From Mycoemilia scoparia (lineage: Eukaryota > Kickxellomycota > Kickxellomycetes > Kickxellales > Kickxellaceae): DNA of 13,639 nucleotides. The DNA lies in contig JANBPU010000387.1 of assembly GCA_027575805.1 (NCBI GenBank), positions 1 through 13,639 of the forward strand, read 5' to 3'. Positions 6,318 through 13,639 of this stretch are shown here, piece after piece. Made by a program: the position numbers and the translations under genes. Numbering within the stretch: position 1 is the stretch's first letter; every line of letters begins with the position of its first letter. The notes below the pieces were generated by a model that was not told the DNA's origin, did not search any database, and worked only from the letters and a program-made list of their open reading frames with translations.

Positions 6318-9300
6318 ATGACAATGCATAGTGTGGAGGCACTATACAAACAACTTAAAGAAGATCTCTTTATTGGGATAGAGAGAAAAAAGCTACTGCC
6401 GTCAGGTTCCTACCAAGAACGACTTTTAAACTTGTTGCCCGTAACAGAATCCAACAAGGACGAGCGTATAATCTGCATTACCCTTAAGGCTAACCGTACT
6501 CTATGTCTTCGCAAACTAAAAAAGCACAAGAGCTCTTATGAAGTCACAAAATCCTGGAAACTACATGAAGTCAAAGAAATCTGTTTCGAAGAACCCACTC
6601 TCCTAAAGCTTACAATTACCAGAAAATACATATTTTCAACCAAGGATGCGGCATTGACAAAGAATTTTGTCGGAATGTTGATTAATTTTTGTCAAAAATA
6701 TACAACCGAACCACCAAGGGTTATTGATAAAGTCAATAGAGGAATTAAGGTGGTCGATCATAGTCTAACTGCCACTGGTGGTGGTGGTGGTGGTGGTAGT
6801 GCTGGAGCTGGAACTAGCGGTGTTACTGCAAGAGGAGCAACAGGTGGTGATACTGTTACAGTTGGAGTTAATTTACGCAAAACTAACCCTGGAAGAATAT
6901 CCACAGTTAATGGAGGCAACTCTAACGGCGGTACTACAATTGGGTATCAAAAAACACTGAAACAAGGTGCCCAGATTGTCCATGCTTACCAGTCAAATCA
7001 ACAACTCGGGACTCAACAGAACCCACCACGAAGGTCGTCTCTTATGTTTACTAGTAGACCACACCAGCAGCAAACAACATACCACCAACACCACCAACAG
7101 GTGCAAAAACAGATGGGCTTTGTACATGGCGGTAGAAATGGTCTCAGTGATGTTCAGGAAGATGATGGTGTCAATAGAAGTAGTGATACTACAGCTGTGG
7201 ATATGGCATCTGGATCTTACGGAGGTGATCTTGATGGTCCGATGCCTGGATCGGGTTCTACCAGTATGACTGCCCTTGATGTTATGGACGATTTTGATGA
7301 TGACTTCTTGCTAGATCAAGAATTTATGCTTAGTGCTGACGAACTGTTGGGCAAGTATGGGTGGAAGGCCAATATCGATGCTGATGAGCTAGAATCCAAA
7401 TTGATGAATGAGATGAATCGACTAGAATCTGAAGGCGTTCAGGCAATGCTCGAATCTGACCAGTACGTTCCCACGCTGTTAGAAAAGTTGGATATGGCAA
7501 TCGGCAAGCTTGATAATATGGATGAGATTCTGTTGGCCTATACTGACGAGCTTGAGTCGATGGGTGATGATGTCAGAAAGATCAGACTAGAGAATGAGAC
7601 ACTTAAGATAGAAGAACACAACCAAAAGAGATTGCTCCAAGAACTAGAGAATGTGTTGCAGAAGATGGCCTTGACTGAAGAGGATTTGGATGTACTTCGT
7701 AATGAGCCACTGAAGACTGACTACAATTTGCGCAAGGTTCAATATATGGCTGCTAGGCTGCAGCGTATGCTTGGTGACAGTATTGGCGGAAACTTTGAAG
7801 ACATGGGTGAAGCAAAGGTAATTTTGGAAAAATACCACATGTCATCGCTAAACTTTACCAGTCGCGTATATGAGTACCTCAAAGTCATGGTCCAAGCAGA
7901 AACTGCCAAAGCGATGCAGAAAGAAAAGGGATTGGCCCAAGGAATTCGCACTATTACTATCCCAGAATCCATTCACAAAACTATTTCTACATATGTTGGA
8001 TTCATCATTTGGTTTAAGGATGTCAACCTCAAGTACTATAAAGAAATCCAAGCTATGTATGTACAGAGTATGAACCAAGTTTTCAAAGATCAAGTCACCA
8101 AAGTTCTTGACTCGTGTCCTTACTTCAGTCGCAGCCAGACCGATACACAGTCCAATGATAGGTTTAATATACCGGCTACAAATAAGATAGCAAGTTCGTT
8201 GCAAGGACGTAGGGCAAGCTTGGATGTACAGAGCACTGCTGATGATCAGCCCAGTGAAGAATTTTCTATCCTGATTGATACAGTCATCACCAATGTTATT
8301 TGCGAACACAACTTTATTGTGGACTTTTTCCATTTATCCGATAGCCCGCCACCAAAATTCTATGACTGGATCATGAGTTCGATGGAGTCAATTGGCAATC
8401 GTAAAGTACCTCGCCCAAAGGTATCAAATATTGATAGGAATAGCCAAACATCTGGTGGCGGTGCCACTAATGCCAATGTTGTCAAGGGCATTTTGGATCT
8501 TATCTTTGGTGACTTGGCAACTCGCTTGGATATATTCATCAAAGTCGGAACTAAAGATGATCCATTGCAGGCAGTTGGTATGGTAGATGAGGTTGAAAAG
8601 TGGCGACAGGAATGTGATGGTACTGATCAAGGGTTTGCTATAGAATTATTGTCGAAACTGAGAATGAAGTTGTTGAATATATTCAATAACTACATTAATG
8701 AGCAGATTCAGCATATCAATCAGACCAAATTGACTTTAAAGAAGCGAACTGGTGTAGCATCTTTTGTTCATGTTTTCCCTAATGCCGTTCAAAAGTTGGA
8801 GAATTTGATTGGTAATACCATGACTCCAGCACGTAGCATTGTTAACCAAGCTTACGATCATATATCAGCTTCCATTTTCAAGACTCTAAACGACTTGGGT
8901 AAACTGGCAGATCAACATGTAGCCAAGAATACCGAAGACAAGGATGCCGAGAAGGAAAAGATCAATGCCAGTATCATATCGTTGGTCAATATGGATGCAT
9001 TGATAGTTGGGCTTAAGGGCGTAAACTATTCGTCAATGTCAACTATCTCCGAGCACATTGAAGAAGCAAAGCGACTGTATACCGAAAACATGGAGGATTA
9101 TATAAAGATGTTGCTGAAGCGTCCTATTGGCAAGATCATGGATTTCTTTAACGAAGTTGAGAAGATCAAATACAAGAACCCGTCAGCCAATCTTGATTCT
9201 ACACAATGCAGTACCAAGGCTTTGCAAGTTCTACTGAATCATCATAAGCCAAAAGTATTGAAGGAAGGTCTGAGGAACATGTTTAAGAGAATTGATAAGC

Positions 9301-9458
9301 ATATGGAAGAAACGCCGAAACTCAGGCCCAAAGTTTATTCTCATGCCAAATCGACTATCCATAATGTTGCTGAGAAGTATAACGGATCCATCGCCTTGTA
9401 TTATTCTGGAGTGTCTACTAGGTTCGACTTTGATATCAGTGAAATACCATCTGCTTAA
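6318..9458 (+). CDS. SEC3: Exocyst complex subunit Sec3 (EXOC1 homologue)
   Basis: An uninterrupted 1046-aa frame. Sec3 marks sites of polarised exocytosis at the plasma membrane and tethers secretory vesicles as part of the octameric exocyst. Residues about 30-130 match the Sec3 N-terminal PH-like domain that binds PI(4,5)P2 and Rho GTPases; the basic patch KLKKHK (66-71) and TRKYIFSTKD (101-110) suit lipid contact. Residues 150-330 are a low-complexity linker: Gly run from (GGT)n at 154-160, Asn/Gly, a Gln/His-rich part at about 224-265, then acidic DDFDDDF near 324-330. Residues about 355-460 form a coiled coil, and 470-1046 the helical rod of the Sec3 C-terminal domain. Length lies between human EXOC1 (894 aa) and budding yeast Sec3 (1336 aa). 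The start is the first ATG; a second ATG two codons on is equally possible. No introns are needed, unlike in several neighbouring genes. Confidence 0.93.
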   Translation: MTMHSVEALYKQLKEDLFIGIERKKLLPSGSYQERLLNLLPVTESNKDERIICITLKANRTLCLRKLKKHKSSYEVTKSWKLHEVKEICFEEPTLLKLTITRKYIFSTKDAALTKNFVGMLINFCQKYTTEPPRVIDKVNRGIKVVDHSLTATGGGGGGGSAGAGTSGVTARGATGGDTVTVGVNLRKTNPGRISTVNGGNSNGGTTIGYQKTLKQGAQIVHAYQSNQQLGTQQNPPRRSSLMFTSRPHQQQTTYHQHHQQVQKQMGFVHGGRNGLSDVQEDDGVNRSSDTTAVDMASGSYGGDLDGPMPGSGSTSMTALDVMDDFDDDFLLDQEFMLSADELLGKYGWKANIDADELESKLMNEMNRLESEGVQAMLESDQYVPTLLEKLDMAIGKLDNMDEILLAYTDELESMGDDVRKIRLENETLKIEEHNQKRLLQELENVLQKMALTEEDLDVLRNEPLKTDYNLRKVQYMAARLQRMLGDSIGGNFEDMGEAKVILEKYHMSSLNFTSRVYEYLKVMVQAETAKAMQKEKGLAQGIRTITIPESIHKTISTYVGFIIWFKDVNLKYYKEIQAMYVQSMNQVFKDQVTKVLDSCPYFSRSQTDTQSNDRFNIPATNKIASSLQGRRASLDVQSTADDQPSEEFSILIDTVITNVICEHNFIVDFFHLSDSPPPKFYDWIMSSMESIGNRKVPRPKVSNIDRNSQTSGGGATNANVVKGILDLIFGDLATRLDIFIKVGTKDDPLQAVGMVDEVEKWRQECDGTDQGFAIELLSKLRMKLLNIFNNYINEQIQHINQTKLTLKKRTGVASFVHVFPNAVQKLENLIGNTMTPARSIVNQAYDHISASIFKTLNDLGKLADQHVAKNTEDKDAEKEKINASIISLVNMDALIVGLKGVNYSSMSTISEHIEEAKRLYTENMEDYIKMLLKRPIGKIMDFFNEVEKIKYKNPSANLDSTQCSTKALQVLLNHHKPKVLKEGLRNMFKRIDKHMEETPKLRPKVYSHAKSTIHNVAEKYNGSIALYYSGVSTRFDFDISEIPSA

Positions 9459-10153
9459 TTTTTTCGTGATGGTACTCGTAGAGACTGGTTAATATTTGGG
9501 GCCCTATTAAAACATAGTATAAACGCACATCATTTTAATAGTTTATCTCCGTTTTTATTTTTATATTTGCATTGTTGTTCTCAATATTATAATGATTTTA
9601 GTTAAACCTACTTTGTCATTACGCAAGTTTAAACAAATAGTAGATTTATTTGTTAAATTGATGGTGTAAAAACAGCATAAGTCAAGCTATAGAAATGTGA
9701 TAGTGGTATGAGGGTCACAACTTTAAATTAGAAAAGAAAAAACAAAATGGTTAACAGCACGGCACCATAAGGCTAGATACAGGAAATACTTTCTTTTGTA
9801 TATCTGCTCATCAATTGAATCAAGGCTGTGAAGGTCATAAATTTCTTTAGGAAGTACCATTTGAAACTTGCAAATAAGTTCAGGGCCATCTATAAAAAGT
9901 GGTGGGTATCAAGTTTTGTTGGAGATAGCCAAGTTATCTTAACAATTGGGTGTTATCAGTTGCTAATGTTATAAGAACATGGAAATTTATCTCTATCTAA
10001 CCCATCTTAAAATGATTGTTGGCTAGACACAAGTCTACCCCACAACACAACTACCAAAAGGATATAGAAAAAAGTAGAAACTATAATGAATTATAGAAAG
10101 TTTATAAATTCAAGCTTCAGTTAACCTGTTTAAAAAAATGGTGCAAAAACAAA
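9459..10153. other. Intergenic region after SEC3
   Basis: About 700 AT-rich bases between the SEC3 stop and the 5S rRNA terminator. The early part (9500-9660) presumably holds the SEC3 polyadenylation site. I see no open frame, tRNA or repeat that I can support in the remainder. Confidence 0.6.
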
Positions 10154-10155
10154 AA
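10149..10155 (-). terminator. RNA polymerase III terminator of 5S rRNA
   Basis: On the minus strand the 5S gene is followed at once by TTTTT, then G and another TTTTTG run, a typical pol III T-tract terminator. Confidence 0.8.
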
Positions 10156-10271
10156 GTTGCCGCACCCGGTATTCGCGCATGGTCCCCCACTGCACTACTA
10201 ACCGGGCCATCACGAGCTTAACTACGATGATCAGACGGGTATCGGTGTGATCTCGTGTGAATGGCCGCAAC
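10154..10271 (-). rRNA. 5S ribosomal RNA (dispersed copy)
   Basis: Read on the minus strand, the sequence begins GTTGCGGCCAT and ends GTGCGGCAAC, followed by a T tract. The body is 116 bases; one to three terminal U's would give 117-119, normal for 5S. Diagnostic internal-promoter parts are present: GTAGTTAAGC (A box), GATGGCCCGGTTAGTA (intermediate element region) and GTGGGGGACC...GCGAATACCGGGT (C box). The ends pair as GUUGC/GCAAC, with one mismatch further into helix I. An AT-rich CATATTTTA lies roughly 25 to 32 bases upstream. It stands alone between protein-coding genes, as in many fungi where 5S is not linked to the main rDNA repeat. No internal damage was noticed. Confidence 0.93.
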
Positions 10272-10370
10272 TTGAACAGAAAAATTAGACTTGCTAAAAT
10301 ATGTTGTTTAATTATATGATTTAATTACTCAATTACTAAAATACTATGGCAAGTTTTACATCAATTCGAA

Positions 10371-10490
10371 ACAGATTTATGCCCTCATACCCTCTCTTCA
10401 AATCGGCCCATAGCTCATATACTTTGGCTGGAGCCTGACAGATTTTTGACTATTATCCAGAGTATCATTATGGCACACCTTTGAAGGAGA
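10371..10490 (+). repeat. Decayed dispersed repeat, copy B
   Basis: The partner of 2761-2880, in the same orientation. On the minus strand one frame reads ICQAPAKVYELWADLKRGYE and continues for some residues without a stop, better preserved than in copy A; upstream of it that frame is broken. Probably a fragment of an old coding repeat. It sits about 100 bases upstream (in the 5S direction of transcription) of the 5S gene, which may be chance. The remaining spacer 10491-10626 shows nothing further. Confidence 0.7.
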
Positions 10491-10626
10491 TTCAGCCATA
10501 TTTTAGAATCTCAACTTTACACAGCATTTCTATGGATAGAAAAATAATATGTAGATTGTAATGAATAACCAATATTTATAAAAGCAATGCATTACTAAAA
10601 ACATATAATGTAAAAATACCATTATG

Positions 10627-11734
10627 TCAGTTTTTGTTCAAACTGTTTGAAAGGAATTGGTTAGCAGCTGCATAAAGTTTAATACCAACAGCAGTACAAA
10701 GTTCGATTGCCTCTTGGACTTGGTCCACTTGAGTTTTTCCTTGTTGAATAAGCTGTGTGATTTCGTTTGCAGATGGCATCAAGGCAATCAAGATACTGGA
10801 GTCACTTTGATCTTCTTCAACTTGTGGGCAATCAATGACCCATTTACTGTCAAATAGTCCAATTGAAGTCGAAATGACCATATCATACATTTCAATTCCA
10901 GCATTAGCCAAAGCGGCTGATGCACAATTGATAGCGGCAGCAATTGTACTGTTTCTTCCATCGCTCTCAATGACTGTAATGAACATGTCAATACTAGATT
11001 TTGGGTACAGTTCTAAGCGAATACTAGGGCATAGAGCTTGGGATATAGCCATGGCGATTTCTTTCTCATCAGAATCCTAAAAGTTCAATTCAAGAAAACA
11101 TTTTGCTGATAAAGTACTAATATCTCAGTATGTATAGATCAAAAAGCAATTCTTTTACCTTCATGTGTGATTTTCTCCAGCTACATGAAAAGGCAGAATA
11201 CTTGAAGTCACAAGTAAAAACTGCTCTATGTGTGGATTCTGCTATCGATGTGGAGGTTGCTCCACTAATGTTTGTTCCAGCACTACCCCCAGCACCCGAC
11301 TTTTTGATAGGTCTAGGTCCATAACTATAATTAAAATGCATTAGAATTTATTACAAACAAAACACTACATGTATACATAACTGTATACCAAATATCTTTC
11401 TGCACTTACACAGCACATGCAACCCTTATTTTGTCTTGCTCATAGTAGGCCGATCCATTTGCTTCGCTAACCAGTCCAGTTTTTAAATCTATAACAGATG
11501 AAAAAAGTGAACTTGTTAATTGACAGATAACAGATCAGTAGACAATATATATTATTCAAGGATAGACTTACACAATGGTCTAGGTTGGTTTAGATTACGT
11601 CCACATTGTCGCTTATTATCATTTACAATATCTTGCTTTATTTTTTTGGCCAAGTCTTCATTCTCTTGTCCCACTGAAATGGGTGCTACGGATCGCTCTG
11701 GGCCATTTACTCTCCTTCTGTCGCCTGTATTCAT
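10627..11734 (-). CDS. MTR3: Exosome core subunit Mtr3 (EXOSC6 homologue)
   Basis: Reconstructed as complement(join(10627..11076,11159..11324,11410..11488,11572..11734)), 285 aa. The three introns of 82, 85 and 83 bases have GTAAAA, GTAAGT and GTAAGT donors and TTTAG/TATAG acceptors, and all junctions keep the frame. Mtr3 is one of the six RNase-PH-like subunits of the eukaryotic RNA exosome ring, catalytically inactive and structural, acting in nuclear and cytoplasmic 3'-5' RNA processing. The N-terminus MNTGDRRRVNGPE matches the EXOSC6 start pattern GDxRRxxGPE. Residues 55-81 (YLKTGLVSEANGSAYYE, then VACAVYGPRP) and 197-205 (GIEMYDMVI), then LMPSANEI (235-242), match Mtr3 rather than the related Rrp41 or Rrp46. 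A Gly/Ser/Thr-rich insert occupies about 90-112. An upstream in-frame ATG at 11797 exists, but homology favours 11734. Confidence 0.9.
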
Positions 11735-12291
11735 TTTGATATTGTATTGTATGTATTTTTGATGACAAGTTATTTCAAAATTTGTAGTTGGGTTCATAAA
11801 ATTTTAACAAGCACTGATCCTTATAAATTGATCAGTTATGGGTAACCTTATATACATTTTTTTGCTAGGTTTTATTTTTAATATCACTTTGTGGGATCCA
11901 AGTTATTCTACTATCATCATTGCTTAATGGCTGATATATGGTGAAATTTTACTTAAGATCAGGCATATTGTATGCAGAAATGGACCCTCATGTTTGGAAA
12001 GACTTAACAAGTAATCAAGTGCGGGGTAAGTAGAAATAGGTCCCCATATTTTGGCCCAATCACCAGCCATTTTCAATACAACAACTGGGGGGCTCTTTTT
12101 ACCTAAGCTAGTGTGAAATATGGCCATATATATACCTTTATTTATAAATGCAAAAAATTAAAATATTGATAATTATTTAAGTATAAAAGTCTATAATATC
12201 ATTTTAACACCACCAAATCAGTCCACGACAACATTGATATGACATCACAACACTTTTTTTATCTGATCAACAAAAGCAACCAAGATACTTT
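11735..12291. other. Intergenic region between MTR3 and right secreted-protein gene
   Basis: 557 bases containing the MTR3 promoter (AT-rich, with TATAAATTG- and TATATAC-like stretches near 11820-11860) and the 3' end of the gene at 12292-12807. A 67-codon minus-strand frame at 11924-12127 has no recognisable motif and no supporting promoter, and I do not call it a gene. Confidence 0.5.
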
Positions 12292-12807
12292 TTAATTCTT
12301 GCTATTGTTTTTCCCTCTGTTGTCACGATCTTTAGAAAAATACTTTTTCATCAGCTCTTTTTCCAACTTGCTGGCATTCTTTGGCTGGCAAACGTTTGAG
12401 GTGTCAGGCTCAGCACATACATGAGCTTGCCCGCTTTGTCCATCTGTTGGAGTGAAGGTATAGCAGATGTGTTTTGAGCCCTGCGATCTACAGTCACCTG
12501 CTTTATATTTGTTCGTCTTTGGATCACATTTGAGATAAGCATATTTATCGAGGCCCTTACATTCTTTGACATTGCCTTTAATCAATTCGCAGAGGTTTTC
12601 ATGTTTAAGATCACATTTTCCAGAAGCAGCCAACTCTTTGGTCATCATGGCACACATACCATGCACTCCAGGATTGCATTTTGAACCGACCACAGGATAT
12701 TCGGCACGCGAGGTGCTGTTGTTACTATGTTTGGTGGCACTTGTGGATCTAGTAGCAAGTAGTAGTAGTAGTACTGCAAAGAGAGTGATGGTGATGAAGA
12801 GACGCAT
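12292..12807 (-). CDS. Secreted ten-cysteine protein with short basic tail (right paralogue)
   Basis: A single-exon gene encoding 171 aa, paralogous to the one at 805-1410 and facing it. Residues 1-24 form a strongly hydrophobic signal peptide (ending STSA). Ten cysteines at 44, 52, 65, 73, 83, 94, 106, 115, 131 and 140 follow the same spacing as the left copy (C-x7-C-x12-C-x7-C-x9-C-x10-C-x11-C-x8-C-x15-C-x8-C; the left copy has x8 and x16 at the two differing gaps). Shared motifs include GMCA, YKAGDC, VCAEP, CQPK and YFSKD. After YFSKD this protein ends with 11 basic and Asn-rich residues, in contrast to the acidic 46-residue tail of its partner. A possible N-glycosylation site is N30-S-T. 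The frame is open from 12885, but the ATG at 12807 matches the paralogue's start. Function unknown. Confidence 0.85.
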   Translation of the reverse strand: MRLFITITLFAVLLLLLATRSTSATKHSNNSTSRAEYPVVGSKCNPGVHGMCAMMTKELAASGKCDLKHENLCELIKGNVKECKGLDKYAYLKCDPKTNKYKAGDCRSQGSKHICYTFTPTDGQSGQAHVCAEPDTSNVCQPKNASKLEKELMKKYFSKDRDNRGKNNSKN

Positions 12808-12898
12808 TTTTAAAGAAAGTAGAACAAGAATTGTGGCAAAGTAGAAGTCGATTTGATACTGAGGTTGTGGTTTTTGACTTATCATAAAGCACGAAGCC

Positions 12899-12907
12899 CT
12901 TTATATA
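12899..12907 (-). promoter_or_regulatory. TATA box of right secreted-protein gene
   Basis: TATATAAAG read on the minus strand, 92 to 100 bases before the start codon at 12807 and followed by GGC. It mirrors the element at 687-697 in the left arm. Confidence 0.65.
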
Positions 12908-13157
12908 TCTTCATGTATTAGTCTGTTAGAGCTATATTTCATTTCAAATTCTTCATGCCGGCATAAGCCATTAGTCGTAAGACTCTTGATATTCAATGCA
13001 CTCAAGAACTAGTTTGTATTTAAATTCTCTTTGTGCAAAGAGCTAAAGTTTTTTCTAATTACTTTGAATAGCAAAAATGTCCACATAACTATCCTTTATG
13101 TATCTCAATCGTGTAAGACAATTTCTTTATAAACCAGTTTTTGTGCTGATTTTAGGA

Positions 13158-13430
13158 TCATGATCTAGAATGAAGTAGCCAGGTGGCCTCTTTATGATTG
13201 AGCTTGCTATGTTGTTGATTTGCAATCTCAAAATAAAAATAGGCAGCAGCCATTTTGTCACAGAGTCGGTTATAGAGTTTGGATAAAGCTTTGTAGTATA
13301 CACTGTTAGGCTTGGCATTTGACTTCGATTTCCTATTTACACAGAACACTAACTCGGGACTTCTTTGAGTTTGATGAGGACTGGAGATAAGATTTACAGT
13401 TACCTTCTTCTGTGGTTTGTAGGGTGCAGC
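13158..13430 (-). pseudogene. Coding-like open frame of 90 codons without a suitable start
   Basis: Between a stop at 13431-13433 and one at 13158-13160, the minus strand keeps an open frame whose composition looks protein-like: a Lys/Arg/Ser-rich first half (QKKVTVNL, NRKSKSNAKPN), then an amphipathic stretch YYKALSKLYNRLCDKMAAAY. There is no ATG near the beginning; the first lies about two thirds in. A possible splice acceptor (CATGAG) lies at its upstream edge, but I find no convincing upstream exon. It may be an exon remnant, a fragment of a mobile element, or chance. The equivalent part of the left arm (about 200-470) is not open in this way. Confidence 0.25.
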
Positions 13431-13449
13431 TCATGGTTTATAATTCTTA

Positions 13450-13490
13450 CTGATTCGGTACTGGGATCAATTCAAGAATCAATGCTCTTC
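13450..13490 (-). repeat. Conserved block in right arm, inverted copy of 157-197
   Basis: The reverse complement matches 34 of 41 bases of the left block without gaps. It lies 62 bases inward of the right inverted repeat and about 640 bases upstream of the right secreted-protein start. Confidence 0.75.
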
Positions 13491-13552
13491 AATATTAAAT
13501 GAAGTTAAAAAACTCTATTTACAAGCTATTCGTGTGTATTTTGAAAAATAGT

Positions 13553-13639
13553 GGTCACAAGTTCATATGAATACGAACCCAAAATGCATTTCAAACAGAA
13601 TGTAATTCAATGTCATGTCGGTTAATTTATATACATAAC
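13553..13639 (-). repeat. Right arm of edge inverted repeat
   Basis: The reverse complement of 1-87 with one mismatch at 13562; the outer 77 bases are identical. It runs to the last base of the window. Its inner end lies 746 bases upstream of the right secreted-protein start; the left arm's inner end lies 718 bases upstream of the left one. Confidence 0.95.

Noticed and set aside
11924..12127. 67-codon minus-strand open frame between MTR3 and the right secreted gene
   Set aside because: No recognised motif, no clear promoter and no paralogue; within chance length for this region.
12808..12885. 26-residue extension of the right secreted protein
   Set aside because: It would bury the signal peptide; the ATG at 12807 matches the left paralogue's start.
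1..13639. Whole window as an autonomous DNA transposon or giant mobile element
   Set aside because: The ends are inverted repeats, but no transposase, tyrosine recombinase, polymerase or helicase is encoded. The cargo is essential single-copy housekeeping genes, and target-site duplications cannot be seen.
1..13639. CRISPR array, prokaryotic defence system or tRNA gene
   Set aside because: No regularly spaced direct repeats, no prokaryotic gene features, and no T-loop plus acceptor pattern on either strand; the content is eukaryotic with spliceosomal introns.

Overview
The window reads as nuclear DNA from a fungus, AT-rich between genes. The evidence is short spliceosomal introns (80 to 151 bases, GTAAGT-type donors, TATAG/TTTAG acceptors), TATA boxes, AATAAA-like signals, a dispersed 5S rRNA gene, and homologues of eukaryotic housekeeping proteins. 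An early-diverging lineage (Mucoromycota-like) would fit, but that placement is inference.

Layout. 1-87: one arm of an inverted repeat. 805-1410 (+): secreted ten-cysteine protein. 1610-2076 (-): two-exon protein of unknown function, 128 aa. 2077-3882: gene-poor tract with a decayed dispersed repeat, a degenerate foldback and two copies of a 14-base palindrome. 3883-4642 (+): glucosamine-6-phosphate N-acetyltransferase (one intron). 5052-5777 (-): mitochondrial initiation factor 3. 6318-9458 (+): exocyst subunit Sec3. 10154-10271 (-): 5S rRNA, lying near a second copy of the dispersed repeat. 10627-11734 (-): exosome ring subunit Mtr3 (four exons, reconstructed here). 12292-12807 (-): a second secreted ten-cysteine protein, paralogous to the first and in opposite orientation. 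13553-13639: the other inverted-repeat arm.

The housekeeping genes do not form a pathway: chitin-precursor supply (GNA1), polarised secretion (SEC3), RNA processing (MTR3, 5S) and mitochondrial translation (IF3) simply sit side by side. The striking structure is the symmetry of the ends. Each end has the same order, reading inward: inverted repeat, a conserved 41-base block, a TATA box, then a secreted cysteine-rich gene pointing inward. The proteins are only about half identical, while the outermost 77 bases are perfectly identical. This suggests an old inverted duplication around a block of single-copy genes, with recent homogenisation or recent repeat insertion at its edges. The perfect match is exactly 77 bases and runs to both window ends, so the window is probably an assembly contig cut where a longer near-identical repeat begins. 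No transposase, integrase or reverse transcriptase is visible, so nothing here shows the segment to be a mobile element.
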